NCBI RefSeq assembly: GCF_037042905.1
Contig: NW_026974140.1
Span: forward strand, 18,464,001 to 18,528,000
Length of the DNA stretch: 64,000 nt
Source: Lytechinus pictus
Lineage: Eukaryota > Echinodermata > Echinoidea > Temnopleuroida > Toxopneustidae
Direction of reading: 5' to 3'
The notes under the pieces were generated by a model. It was not told the DNA's origin, did no database searches, and worked only from the letters and a program-made list of their open reading frames with translations. How positions within the stretch are numbered: the first letter of the stretch is position 1; every line of letters begins with the position of its first letter. The translations under genes were made by a program, and so were the position numbers. Shown piece by piece: positions 1 to 12,600 of the stretch.

Positions 1-739
1 TGAAACCAATCGTGTAATTAGCCTGTTCACGGTTGTAAATTGCGCACGAGCAGAAAAAGGTCATTTGAGATAAACCATGAAGTTAGCTTTCAAATTCACT
101 GACATAGGCATTTGTGATTTGATGATTATTCATGTATTCCTTTCAAAATAATCATTTTATCACATCCAAGCTGAATAGTAATAAATAGAGCCTTCATAAT
201 CACTGGTATTTGACAGTAGCCTAAACAATGGGTCAAATGTGCTAAAGGCAGACAATAAAACAGATTTCCAAACTTTATCCCTGATGTACTATTCTAGTCA
301 CCTGGTCTATACAATGCCTTTTGTTCTTAGAATTTGAATACTCTACCGGTAAAGCTTACACAATATCTACATTTGAAAATGATAGTGCTTATCCTAATGA
401 AAAATCACAATGGTCATTTGAGAAAAGTTGATCATGAGCTAACCGTGAACTGGCTTATTATGATGCGTAATCACCATTAAGTTGAAGTTTATTTTGATCA
501 GAATTCGAGTCTTACTCCTCTGCTCGCTCGTGCTGAGATAATTAATATGCACAATGAATTCATGAATGGAATCATCGCCATCGATCGCGCATGCGCAGTA
601 GCTGTAATCAAACCAGAAAAATGATGCGATCAACGTAAAAGTAACCTTGCTATCATGAACAATATTAATATCATGACCATAGAACATTATTTAATTGTAA
701 TATTTTAACAATAACTTGCATATATGATAATCATTAATA

Positions 740-1400
740 TGAATTTAGAGCTTGATGTGGAAAAATTTGTATTTCATTTCAATTTTTAATGAAGGACATC
801 ACATCACGATCGGCCTGAGTGAGTGAGTGCACTTGTCTAAAAAAATGATTGATTCTCGAACATTGTCAATATGCATAAACTCTTCTCACGATCGTAATAT
901 CACCATATAATAACATTTTACATGACAAAACAGAGAAAATTATGTTTTTTAATTATATTTTTTATAGTTTTTTCCCATCAATTCGCCCAACTTTGGGCTC
1001 TGAATCCATGAATGGAAAATATGTCATCGAGCATTGTGCTTCTTTTCTCGGAGACGTCCAGAGATGGAATAAAAATAAAAATGACAGTATTAATACTTCC
1101 ATATAAACATAACATACTTTGCTGACATTGTCAATATTTTTTTTTTTTTTTTTTTTGTATTAAACATCCAGTAATAATTTATGTAAATTTAGAGCTCAAT
1201 GCGAGACATTCGTATTTATTTTTATCCCCGCAAGCTCTTCACTTGTGTCTAAAATAAAAAATAGATTATCCGGATTAATTCTCGAACATCGTCATAACTC
1301 ATATTCCACAATATTTCCTCACAATCGTTATATCAGCATTGAATACCTATTCATATGACCATCCAGAGAAAATTATGTATGATATTTATTCCCATCAATT
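740..1400. repeat. Diverged tandem duplication of about 440 bp
   Basis: Two blocks about 440 bp apart share the same order of words. Block one (about 740-1010) has 'atttagagctt', 'cacttgtctaaa', 'attctcgaacattgtcat'-like, 'gagaaaattatgt' and 'cccatcaatt'. Block two (about 1185-1400) has the same words in the same order with many substitutions. This looks like an old tandem duplication, or two copies of an old repeat. Confidence 0.45.
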
Positions 1401-1895
1401 AGGAGCTCATTTTGGATCCAACTACATCTCAGGCGAGTTACAGTGCTCTCCACTAGTAGAGCACTGTTTTGCCGGCAAGCACGCCTGTCGTTTCGGGAGA
1501 GTGAGTGAACAGGGCTGCGGATGGGGCTGTAGTGTATGCGAGTCCGGACTGCGAATGTTAGTTGACTGAAAATCATTTGGTTCGACTCTGCGTGATTCAT
1601 GTCTTTAATTTTCATTTTAAACTTATATGTTGTCATCTGCAAATATCATTGTTTAAGATATTTTGGGAAGAATTCTGCATTAGTCCCTTTTTTGTGTCTG
1701 TGATCATAGAAAATACAAGCGAACTGTGTAACGCTTACCCTTCCAGCGCATACCGTTGCAGTGCGTGCATCGACGGCCGGAGCCAAAAAATTTGACTTGA
1801 TTTTCCCCGCCTTCAAAATTTGATGCATCGATGTTTGATCGAATGAAAGTTGTCGAACACTGGTTTTTAAAATAATCGATATGACTCGGGCTTAG

Positions 1896-2005
1896 TTTTG
1901 ATATGGACTGAAGTTATTGACCAAAAGATCTACCTGCTGCAGCTCACCCATTTGTTCACTGCATGTTCGCATGATTATGGTCACTAACTTCAGTCCATAT
2001 CAAAA
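1896..2005. repeat. Hairpin: 28-base inverted repeat with 54-base loop
   Basis: The arm 1896-1923 (starting TTTTGATATGGACTGAAG) and the reverse complement of 1978-2005 match at 27 of 28 bases. The loop is 1924-1977. No target-site duplication or terminal motif of a known transposon family is evident. The transcript of either strand would fold into a long stem. It could be a tiny foldback element or a small-RNA precursor. Confidence 0.6.
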
Positions 2006-3603
2006 TTACTGCAAAGCCAAGCCAAGCAATTTCTAACTAAAAATTTGAATGACGTCGAGATCGAAGCCAAAATTCAACCTTTTATTTTGACTGGATTTAA
2101 TTATGAAATAAAGAGTTAAGAATAATTTTAGGAGTGAAATGAATGATTTTAGAATTGATGTCAGTGTATAAGGGTTGTATTTTGGGTGTTTTCACATTTA
2201 AAAAAAAATAGAAAAAAAAAATTAAGAAAAATCTGATATATTTTATTTTAAAAAATTGTAAAAATTGCCCACCCTGGATAGGATTAGGACAGATCAAGTG
2301 CTTGATGCAGATAATTGGGTTTAGCAGAAGCGGCAGACAAGGCTATTTGGTGAAGTCAAATGTATGTACTTATGGGATTGTGCTGAGTACAAATGAAAGG
2401 TATATGTTTTTAAAGGGATTATTACAAGCTGAAAATAATTATAAAAGTAGATGAAAATACAATGAGCAAATTAAATCAATTGAACCATATAGTTTGTCAT
2501 CTTTTTAACTATATGACCTGCTGTCATGGCACATGGATAAAAGTGGTTTGATGATGTCATGTACCCTCTTTCCCTTTTCTTGTACATGTGTGTAACAAAA
2601 TTAGTTTCAGTTATGATAATTTTTCAGATTAAAGGTAAAAGAAAGTAGTTGCAGCAAACAATTGTTTCATGAGAAAGTCTTTTAAATCAAGGTTACTTGT
2701 CAAAATATGATCTGGCACATCAATGTGAACTTATCTTTGTAAAATCATGAAATCTTAGCTCAAAATCAATAATTCTGATGATCACTAACACAGAAATGTA
2801 TATGTATGACAGCGTATTAATATTGCTTTGAAAAATACTTGACATTTGATGAAATTCCATGCTTATTTTGCTCATTTTTCAGCAATTACGCATTTTCTTC
2901 CATAGCTGTTTGGCACATATTAACACTTTGGTGGTAATTTCATTGGATTCTGTTCAAACTCATTTTGAGATCGTTAACCACAACTGGTATTTATCTTTAA
3001 ATCAGTAGTCAATTCTATTTTTACAATTTGGAGGGAAATATGTGAATAAATATAATTTTATATTAATATAATAAGTGAGGGGGTAAATCATCAGCTCGCT
3101 CATTACATACGATGACACTGTTTCACTGAAATGAGGCAAAACTCTAAAATGTCATTTGTTTTTCTTTTCTGATTTTAATGAAATTGTCAGTGCTTTATTC
3201 TTCTGTTTAAACAATTTTTTCAGCCTGGAGAACCCATTTAAGATGGTCTAGTGTACACTGCATTAAAAATTGGACTTTGAATCGGCAAACATTCATTTCT
3301 TTAATGCTCTCAAAGATAAGACGATATTTGCAATCATATTTTGGCATGATCTGCCTATAAAGTAGAGTAAACACACGTTCAATGTGGATTACAAATTTCA
3401 TTAATTTGTTCTCAAACGCAGGAAAGCTGCTGTAGAGAGAGCAATGTTCAGTGCCATCTGAGCTGGCTTCAAGATGGATCATCAAACCAATGTGACATCA
3501 CAAAGGATCTTTTAACCACATACCTCCTACATGTATATGCCTCAGTACTGCATGATCCCACCTTGTTTATTTTACATGTTACTGTGACGAGAAGGAGGAT
3601 ATA

Positions 3604-3633
3604 ATGCCATACAGATCTACCCGTAAACCCATG
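3604..3633 (+). CDS. Sialyltransferase exon 1 (candidate start exon)
   Basis: Ten codons from ATG (MPYRSTRKPM) followed by a good donor, gtaagaa, in phase 0. The basic cytosolic sequence suits a type II Golgi protein and the phase joins exon 2. No other start was found between here and exon 2, but so short an exon is weak evidence alone, and an untranslated or different start exon is possible. Confidence 0.45.
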
Positions 3634-6600
3634 GTAAGAAGTACTTGCTTTTGTTCGTAGTATAATATCTGTTTTCTGTATTATTCATGATGTACCTGGT
3701 GGGTGTTTCATAAAGCTGTTAGCTACTTTCAGAATGACCGATAATCCTTTTTTGTGGTAAATGATATTCACCAGTAAATATTCATTATTTACCACAAGAA
3801 AGGATCACCAGTCATTCTTAAAGTCGCTCTTAACGAGCGAACAGCTTTATGAAACGGCCCCCTGGGCATTATGAGTATTTTGTTCAGTTGAGTACACATG
3901 AGGTGGTTTCAGACCGCCTCGAAGTTCGCCAGTTCCAGGTATTCTCTGATCGGGAAATTTACCCCGATCAGAAAATACCAGGTATTTTGGCGGTCTGAAA
4001 GCAAACTACGCGTAATATCCCCGAAAGAAAATACCCGATAAATAGTAGGTACTTGGCGAAATTACGAGAACTTTCGCGGGGATTTTTCCAAGGTCGTGGG
4101 TATTTTGGCGGTCTGAAAGCAAATTACGGGAACTTTTAGCCCAGCGTGTCGTTGGGCGCGGGCGCCGTGCATGGGTTGCTGCTGGGCTAGTGATTTTGAA
4201 TTTCGCGCCTTGCTGCTTATCAGACCATACTGCGCATGCTCGTAACTTCAGGAACTTATCCCGAAGGGTATGTTTCAGGGCGGTGTGAATGCAGGAATAA
4301 TTAATGGGTATTTTTCAGCCTAAAAAAGTTCTCGTAATTTAACGGGGATTCTTGTGATCGAGGCGGTTTGAAACCACCTATGGAGACTGAGCCAATATAT
4401 CTGTAGGCTGGAGTCTATGGAAAACATCTTCAACTGATCAAAGTAATTGATGTACAAAATGCAAGTATGCATAAACTTTCAAAATGTGGAAAGAGTATGA
4501 AATTATGAAGTAATAACCACTGTAAAGCATGGCACCATGAATTGTAAATACTTACATGTATGTGTAAACGCCCCTTTCGCTTGTTGAAACCTTACAACTG
4601 ATTTTCTTTATGCTTTTCAGTAAATTAGGATTTTGAGATCCAAATGGAGTTTCATATCATGAAACCATTCTTTATAGCTGCATTTAAGTTTTAAGGATAG
4701 AAGAAACCACTGCTATGCATGAAGATGTTATCATGCATGTACAGTATTAGAATTTAGAAATGAGATTTGAGGGTTGCTCAGAATGTGATGCCAGAATGTT
4801 CCTTGAGTTTATAGGGAATATTGCAAAAATAGTGAGTACAATATTGACCCTAAGTGGAATATTTCTGGTATCCCGGATGAGGAAATTTCATTCAATATGA
4901 TTATCAGGTCTAAGGATCATTAGACCTTGCAATATTTCATGATGTACAATACAGTGTATATCACGATATTACACAGTAAGTTTCTAGTTTTTCTACTCTT
5001 TTTTTTTTTATATGCCAGTCCTACGGGACGTATTATGGTATCAAGCTCGATGTCCGTCCATCTCTCTGTCTGTCCATCTGTTAACTTTTCCTTGTAAACG
5101 CAATAACTTCAGTTTAACTTAACCTAGGCTCATATAATTTGGTGTGTATGATACTAGCATGGATCCCAGGAAGACTTTTGATTTTAGGTCAAAAGGTCAA
5201 AGGTCAAGATCACAGTGACATGTTTTCATCTTACCCCTCTTAAGTCCTTGTAAACGCGGAGAATGAAACCTTTGGAGCAAGATAGCTTGTGTGAAAACAG
5301 AAGAATCAAAGAAACAGATAACAAAAGTTTGAGAAAAATCAGACAAATAGTGAGAAAGTTATGAGCATTTGAATAATTCGATCACTAATGCTATGGAGAT
5401 CCTCCAATTGTCAATGCGACAAAGATGTGTGATGTCACTTGTGAACAACTCTCCCCATTACTTTAGTATATATTTCACTTAAATTGCCTCTTTTATCACA
5501 TCTATCAGTAGATCATGTGTTCTTTCTATAGGAGGGCACGTAATACAGATTTTTAAAGAATACATCACGGATAAAGAGTTTGTACCACCATAAAAAGCAA
5601 AAAGAGACATTTTGAGGGTATTGTATAGTCCATCAGAGGGAAAGTTGTTCACATGTGACATCACACATCCTACGAGACGTATTATGGTATCACGCTCGAT
5701 GTCCGTCCGTCTGTCTGTCCATGATTTTTCTGTTTCGACACAAGCCTACGTGTTCCAAAGGTTTCATTCCCCTTTAACCTAGGCTCGTATTATTTGGTGT
5801 TTATGATACTAGCACAGATCCCAGGATTTCAATTGATTTTGAGGTCAGAAGGTCAATGGTGAAGTCGCCACCTTCCACTTTTCTTGTTTGACCAATAACT
5901 CCATTTTTTGCGTTACGTATTATGTGCTTACCTTAGCGACACTCTTGTTTTTATAGCAAGCATGAACTGTTTGTACAATATGAATACTGATTACTGAGTA
6001 GAACTCATTGCTTCTTTGTTGAATGAATTTCGTGTTTACAAATTCTTTTTTTTTTTTTTTTTTCAGAATGGGATACCTGCAGGCTATAGAAAGTATGCTG
6101 AACCTCACTCCAAGTCTCTATGCTGTGTAAGTTCATGCTCATTATTTTCTTATTCTTTATTCACCAGGATTTTCTCAAAATTGTATATCGTACTGAGAGT
6201 CATAAACATGAAAGGAATTGAATTTCAGAATACAAGTATGTAAGAAGAGTCAAATGAAAAATGCAATTGATGTACTTGAACACTTAGGTCATCATTTGAT
6301 CATTTTCCGTATGGTGAACGGAAGATATGATTGAATTATAATAAATGAGTATTCTCTCTTGATCACTGATTAAATGATTCAAACATTTGAGGGTTTCTTT
6401 TGTTAGAACAATGAATGATAGACTTGCATATAAAAGATAACTGATTTTTGCTTGTTTCCAACTTTGCATCATTAGAGAAATGTTTAATTTATTTCCTGCA
6501 ATGATTGTTAACTTTATATGATATGTAATGCCTAACTATTGATGTTTCATTTGCCTTTTAAATCCATGTAGTATTGAAAATGATGTGGTAAGTAAGCTCA

Positions 6601-9600
6601 ACAAGGGTTTATATACAATCAGCTTCATTGCTTTCATCTCTTCTTTCTTCTTTAATTCTTCTCTCCAACTAATCTTTTTTTTTTCTCCCATTCCTGATTC
6701 TGGTTTTGGTTGATTAGCACTGAAAGGGTTATATTAACTCGGTCTACAAGCAGTTGGTTTATTACTTAGATAGTCAAAGACTCAAATCCCACATGGGCTA
6801 AACCCAGTTGGTCTATTGATTTGGTCTAATTGTCATTTGATCTACTCTACACTTGGTCTTATATCCCTTTTTTTGGGCCTAATTCTGATTCCTGATTTAG
6901 TCTCATGCCAGTAGAGTCTACTTTCAACTTCATTTAAGTGATTTTTGACATTTGTTATCACAAACTATTCATCTAATTGAATATGAAGTTGAAGACTAAA
7001 TGGATTTTAGATGGATTGGGTATAGCTTTTATACTGGAAATGAGGTAAATGGGCTAAATGGCAATCCCATCAAATGGTTAATAGACAAACTGGTTGTAGA
7101 TAAACTCGGATTAGACCATGTGGGATGAGACCAAACCTAAAGTAGGGAAAGCAGGTATAGACCAATCAGTAATTTATCCACTGAAAGACTGAATATATAT
7201 ATTTCTTTGAAAAAAGATGGAAAGTCAGCTCTTATTCAAGATGAAATTGCAAAATTTGATACTTTTCCTTGATAACTCCAAATGGTTCCTATGCAAGATA
7301 AAATGATTTTAATTTCAAAGTGGCGAACCAAATTTAATGATACGATGGGGGTCGGGTGTTCGGACACTTATAATTTTGAAGCCTTCTTTATGAATTCAAT
7401 AGTTGTAATCTTCTTCAATTTTGTTCTTTATAACATTTCCTAACACTTTGTACTAAATATTGATAAAACTATGTTTGTTACCTATTCCAAATGGCTATTT
7501 AAAATTGAATGTCCGGCGGACACAAAAAACTGGGTATATAATCTAACATGAAACTTATATGTATGGGGATGTTCATCTTTACACTAATTTCTAATTTGTG
7601 AACAGTGTTTAGGCTGATAACATCTTTTGTTAACTTCTGAATGTTATTCTTGTAAGTTACAAACTAAATTGACATCTTTATTTACAATGTACTTCCATTG
7701 ACACAAAAAATGACACACCCTAAAGATTACGACTAAATATCAGATTTGATTTTTTTTCTTTTATAAGCTTTCATTTACTCTAACAAATTTCTGTTGAACA
7801 CTGAACATCTTGGCAGTATTTCATGAAGATTGTTGTCAGTGATTTTAACCTATCATTTGTTATAAGCTACTGAAATCCTTGCTTCTGATTGGCTCAGAGC
7901 AAATTTATATCACTGACAAAGATGCTTTATGAAACAACCCCCCTTTGGCTAATTATTTTTATTTTGCAATACCTTTCCCTTGGATTTATTTCACTAAATA
8001 CATGTATTGCACAATTAACAATTATTTACTCAGTTGACACTCTCTAACTTTGGGTGATTGGTTCTAGTATTTTAGGTGTGTTAATGGATTATAACTATTC
8101 TATCAGTTTTTTGTTGAATATTGATGTTGTGACAGGCTCATTTAGTATAATGATATTGAAGATGAAGTATTTATTTTGTTTGAATTGTATACAGGGTGTC
8201 TAGTTTGTCTGCAGTTCTGCACATTCGGGATCAATTCTAATCAAAGAAGACATACAATAGCCACAAAGTTTGCATCTGCAAATGTGCAGTGCAAATATTA
8301 ATATTTTAGTCAAAATTGTGAACATTATTTCAATTTAAGTCATTTTATACCAAGGCCTAAAAATGTTTTCCTCATAAAACTTATATAAAATGAATGGTGT
8401 ACACTACACAGACATGGAGCATCATTGTTTATTCACTCTCACATTGACTGGCTGTTTATTGTACAAATTTCACAGTTTTTGCTCTTATTTGAATGAGATT
8501 TTTGGCAAACAGTATAGAAAAAACAATATCAAAATGAAACTTTTGTGGAATGTTAGAGAAATTAATTTTTAATCTTCAGTCCAATTTTGGGTGGACAATC
8601 ATCCTAGTAGTATTCTGTAAAAAAGGGAAGAGATGTCATGAACTTACAAGTCTATAACATAATATTGTATGCCTGTTCTATTTGTGTGTGTTATTTTACA
8701 AAATCAATCAAAGAAAATTTGAATTGATTTGAATGAGACGCAGATGCAATAGGAGATTAAGATAGGCAGGTGGGCTATCATGTGCAGTGGATATATGCAC
8801 ACTCATTACCTTTATTAACCAAGTACGTCCTGTGTAGGGTTAGCAGGATATTGGTGAACTTACTTTATGTGAGACAAATTAACTTGAATGAGTGTGAATA
8901 GCTTGTAATAGGGATTAAACAATGATGCATACAAATCTTTCCTTGTACAGTATATTATAACAGAGAATTGGTGATGCTTTTAAAGTTTAGAGCAAGAAGG
9001 CTTTATGTACATGTAGCTGCAGTGTCTTGCTTATGTTTGCAGGTACATACCTTAATTGAAACTTTGATCAACAGGTGGGTCTTCACACAAGACTAGCACA
9101 TATAAAACTAAAGGCCTTCAGTACAAGTCATTGTTAGAGACAGTGATTTTCCGTTTCTAATAATGGTCTTTTCTGTTTCTGAAAATCTGTATTCCGTTTC
9201 AACTTGATCTAAAAATGGAAATTCCGTTTTGTCACTGAAAATGTACACAGCAAAGACCTAAATTCCATTTTGCAAATTTGAATTCCATGAATTTTTACAT
9301 GAAAAGTATAAGAACCAAATGGAATTTCTGTTTTTTTTATATCGGTAAAACGGAAAATCACTGTCCCTACATTGTAAGCTGTGCATTCAGACCCTTTAAC
9401 CCAAGTGAGGGAGATCTGCACACCAGACTATTTCCTGCTAATCATACTAATTAAGACAATGCGCCTGGGGCACTAGTGGCCTTCTTGCGTGCATAATAGT
9501 CATTGGAAATGTTGTTTTGACCACTGCTAAGACTGTGTATTTGGGATTGTCTATCTTATTTTATTACATCAAGGAATAAAGACTTTTATAGGTTTGTTTT

Positions 9601-12600
9601 GGTAGGTTTTAATGACTTTGAGGATATTTGTTCATTAGTGAATCATCATACCAGGGAACCAGCTTGATTATTTTACAGTGGCCCTAAAAACAAACAAACA
9701 AATAAATGATGGTAAAGAAATGCAAACCTTTTTGCGGATGTTAGTGTGCTGCCAAAAGGAGTTTGTGCGCACACTTGCTCTATTCTGATTGTTTTTCCCA
9801 TCAGACGGGGGTGAGACTTATTTACCATTAGGCCTTAAATAGCCAATCAGTGCTCACTATTTTGCGCCAGTCTGATTACGCGCCTTTTGTTATATAATTT
9901 TGTTGTGTTTGCTTCTATTCATTTGTGCATCATACTCTGAAAAGTGCACAACAAAAAGCTTTTAGTATGGCTCTTCTTTGCGTTACATTCAAACCTTTTA
10001 AATGTTAACTATATTCCAGTGAACACTATGGTCTCCATGATCAGTTCTAAGTAAAGTTTATGGTCTCAACTGTCCTGTGAGTATTGTGTTTATGTATTAC
10101 ATGGATGATATTACCATCTTGTACGCTGTCTTTTATTTTTGTCTCACCTGCATAGCAGAGTGAGACTATAGGCGCCGCTTTTCCGACGGTGGCGGCGTCA
10201 ACACCAAATCTTAACCGAAGGTTAAGTTTTTTAAATGACAGCATAACTTAGAAAGTATATGGACCTAGTTCATGAAACTAGGCCATAAGGTTAATCAAGT
10301 ATTACTGAACATCCTGCCTGAGTTTCATGTCACATGACCAAGGTCAAAGGTCATTTAGGGTCAATGAACTTTACTTAGACCATGTTGGGGGAATCAACTT
10401 CAAAATCTTAACCTAAGGTTAAGTTTATGAAATGTCATCATAACTAAGAAAATATATGGACCTAGTTCATGAAACTTGGACATAAGGTTAATCAAGTATC
10501 ACTGAAGATTCTGCATGAGTTTCACGTCACATGACCAAGGTCAAAGGTCATTTAGGGTCAATGAACTTTGGCCGAATGGGGGTATCTGTTGAATTACCAT
10601 CATAACTTTGAAAGTTTATGGATCTGATTCATGAAACTTAGACATGATAGTAATTAAGTATCACTGAACATCCTGTGCAAGTTTCAGGTCACATGATTAA
10701 GGTCAAAGGTCATTTAGGGTCAATGAACTTTGGCCAAATTGGGGGTATTTGTTGAATTACCATCATAACTTTGAAAGTATATTGGTCTAGTTCATAAAAC
10801 TTGGACATAAGAGTAATCAAGTATCACTGAACATCCTGTACGAGTTTTAGGTCACATGTTCAAGGTCAAAGGTCATGTAAGGTCAATGAACTTTGGCCAT
10901 GTTGGGGGTATTTGTTGAATTACCATCATATCTCTGTAAGTGTATTGGTCTAGTTCATAAAACGTGGACATAAGAGTAACCAAGTATCACTGAACATCTT
11001 GTGCGAGTTATAGTAGTTTTCAAAGTCAGCACTGCTGCTATATTGAATCGCGTGATGCAGGTGAGACCGCCAGAGGCATTCCACTTGTTTTTTAACTTAA
11101 GAATTATATTCCAGGGGAGCATTTCATCAACATAATTTTTTTTTCTGACAACTTGTTACTATGGTAACTATCAGTTAATGAACTCGTCAGTACTAACAAC
11201 TTTCATGAAATGGTCCTCTGTTTTCTTATTCTTTTCAGTCTAATGTATCTTAATTTTCTGTTGTATCTCTTTCTTTTTTTATCTATTGGTTCAGTGTGGT
11301 TGCCCTAACATCTTTGCTGTGATTCTCCTCTATGGGATGTTAGCTATCGTCTTTATGATTGTCTTTATCTGCTTTAGTGCTTCGTCAGGACGCCAGTTAG
11401 TAAACTATTTTCTTTTCTTTTAATGTTTCTAAATATGAAAGTGATCTTCTGTGATAACATGCAATTTTAGCTGCATTTTAATATGATTGATATAAAGGAG
11501 ATTTCTGTTGTGTAGCAGGTTGTTTAAATTGGACTGAACAGAACTGTGTTTAAATAGAATGCTAATGAAAGTAAACTTATACATCATAAAGTCTTGCAAA
11601 TTTGCATGCTTTAGACATTGTAAATGATTATAATAATTATAATGATAATAATAGTAATGATGATGATGCTGATGATGAAAATAACAATAATAATAATAAT
11701 AGAGTATTTTATGAAGCGCACTTCGTCAGAAGATGCTTATGGCACAAGTCCATCATTATTTTCAAGACTACATTTGAATAAGCATTTAATTAACCAGGAG
11801 AAGGAACATGTCTGCACAAATGGCAAATGTTAATAACTGAGAGGTAAACAAGGTACAGATGGATTAAATTTTAACTTTTTATTGTTATTTTATCGATGTC
11901 ATTACCTCTCAGTATATTTGCCATTCTGATATCACATCATTAATGCAAACATGTTCTTTCTCCTGGTTGATTAAACATTTTTGATAAAAAGAAATAGTTT
12001 GTTCTCATGACTTAGGTTAGTATTATAGAATGAATTTTATTTACATCATGGGATGTGGAGTCTACCCTTCAGTACCAGTTGCCAGTTTTGAAATTACTTT
12101 TTTTGTACTTTTGTTAAAAATATATAGTTTCCTTTACTTCACTCCCTCCCTGGGTTAAAAGAATAGAAAATATAAATTAAGATTTAAAGTTGAATATTAT
12201 AGCATGAAGTAGTCTGTGCAAATTTGATAAATCTTTTTGGGTTTCCATTTGAAAAATCAAACAATAATCAGACAAACATAATAATGCCTCACTATGTCTG
12301 CCTGGGAGTCTTTTTACCTTTTGTGGGACACATTTACCTATAAAGTGACTTTCAATTCTTTTATTTCAAAATTTAGATATGAGCGAGATAAGGATCCCTT
12401 CAGTTCCAAGACCTTCTATCAGAGAAAAACAAAAGAAGACATTGAACTTTATAAACCAAAAGAAGAGAAAGGAGAACATATTGAGATATTAAGGAGAAGA
12501 TTAACTGATCTTACTGATGGCTACAGAGATATTAAAGATCTTAAGGTAATATTGATAAAACAGGGGCTGTAACAAAAAGCTTAGCAATCATTGTAGAATG

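Larger units (their letters stand above)
1..3603. other. Intergenic or 5' flanking DNA, no gene recognised
   Basis: AT-rich sequence with only short open frames and no domain or conserved exon that I recognise on either strand. It contains a poly-T run at 1138-1156, a diverged duplication (740-1400) and a strong hairpin (1896-2005), listed separately. It may include untranslated exons or the promoter of the sialyltransferase that follows, but nothing in the sequence fixes a transcription start. Confidence 0.5.

Noticed and set aside
1339-1569. A 76-codon cysteine-rich open frame.
   Set aside because: It crosses a diverged repeat, has no signal peptide or recognised domain, and a competing antisense frame has the same length; chance is likely.
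6073-6132. Alternative start of the sialyltransferase at the ATG inside exon 2 (MGYLQAIESM).
   Set aside because: That frame hits a stop soon after joining exon 3 at its acceptor, whereas the other frame continues into the membrane anchor.
10047-10244. Open frames ending in alanine-rich stretches at the starts of the dispersed repeats (also 19732-19947).
   Set aside because: They come from the ggcggcgacggc-rich start of the repeat, and the same sequence recurs at unrelated sites.
11624-11833. Open frame beginning with an isoleucine/methionine run.
   Set aside because: The run is translation of an ataat/gatgat microsatellite in an intron.
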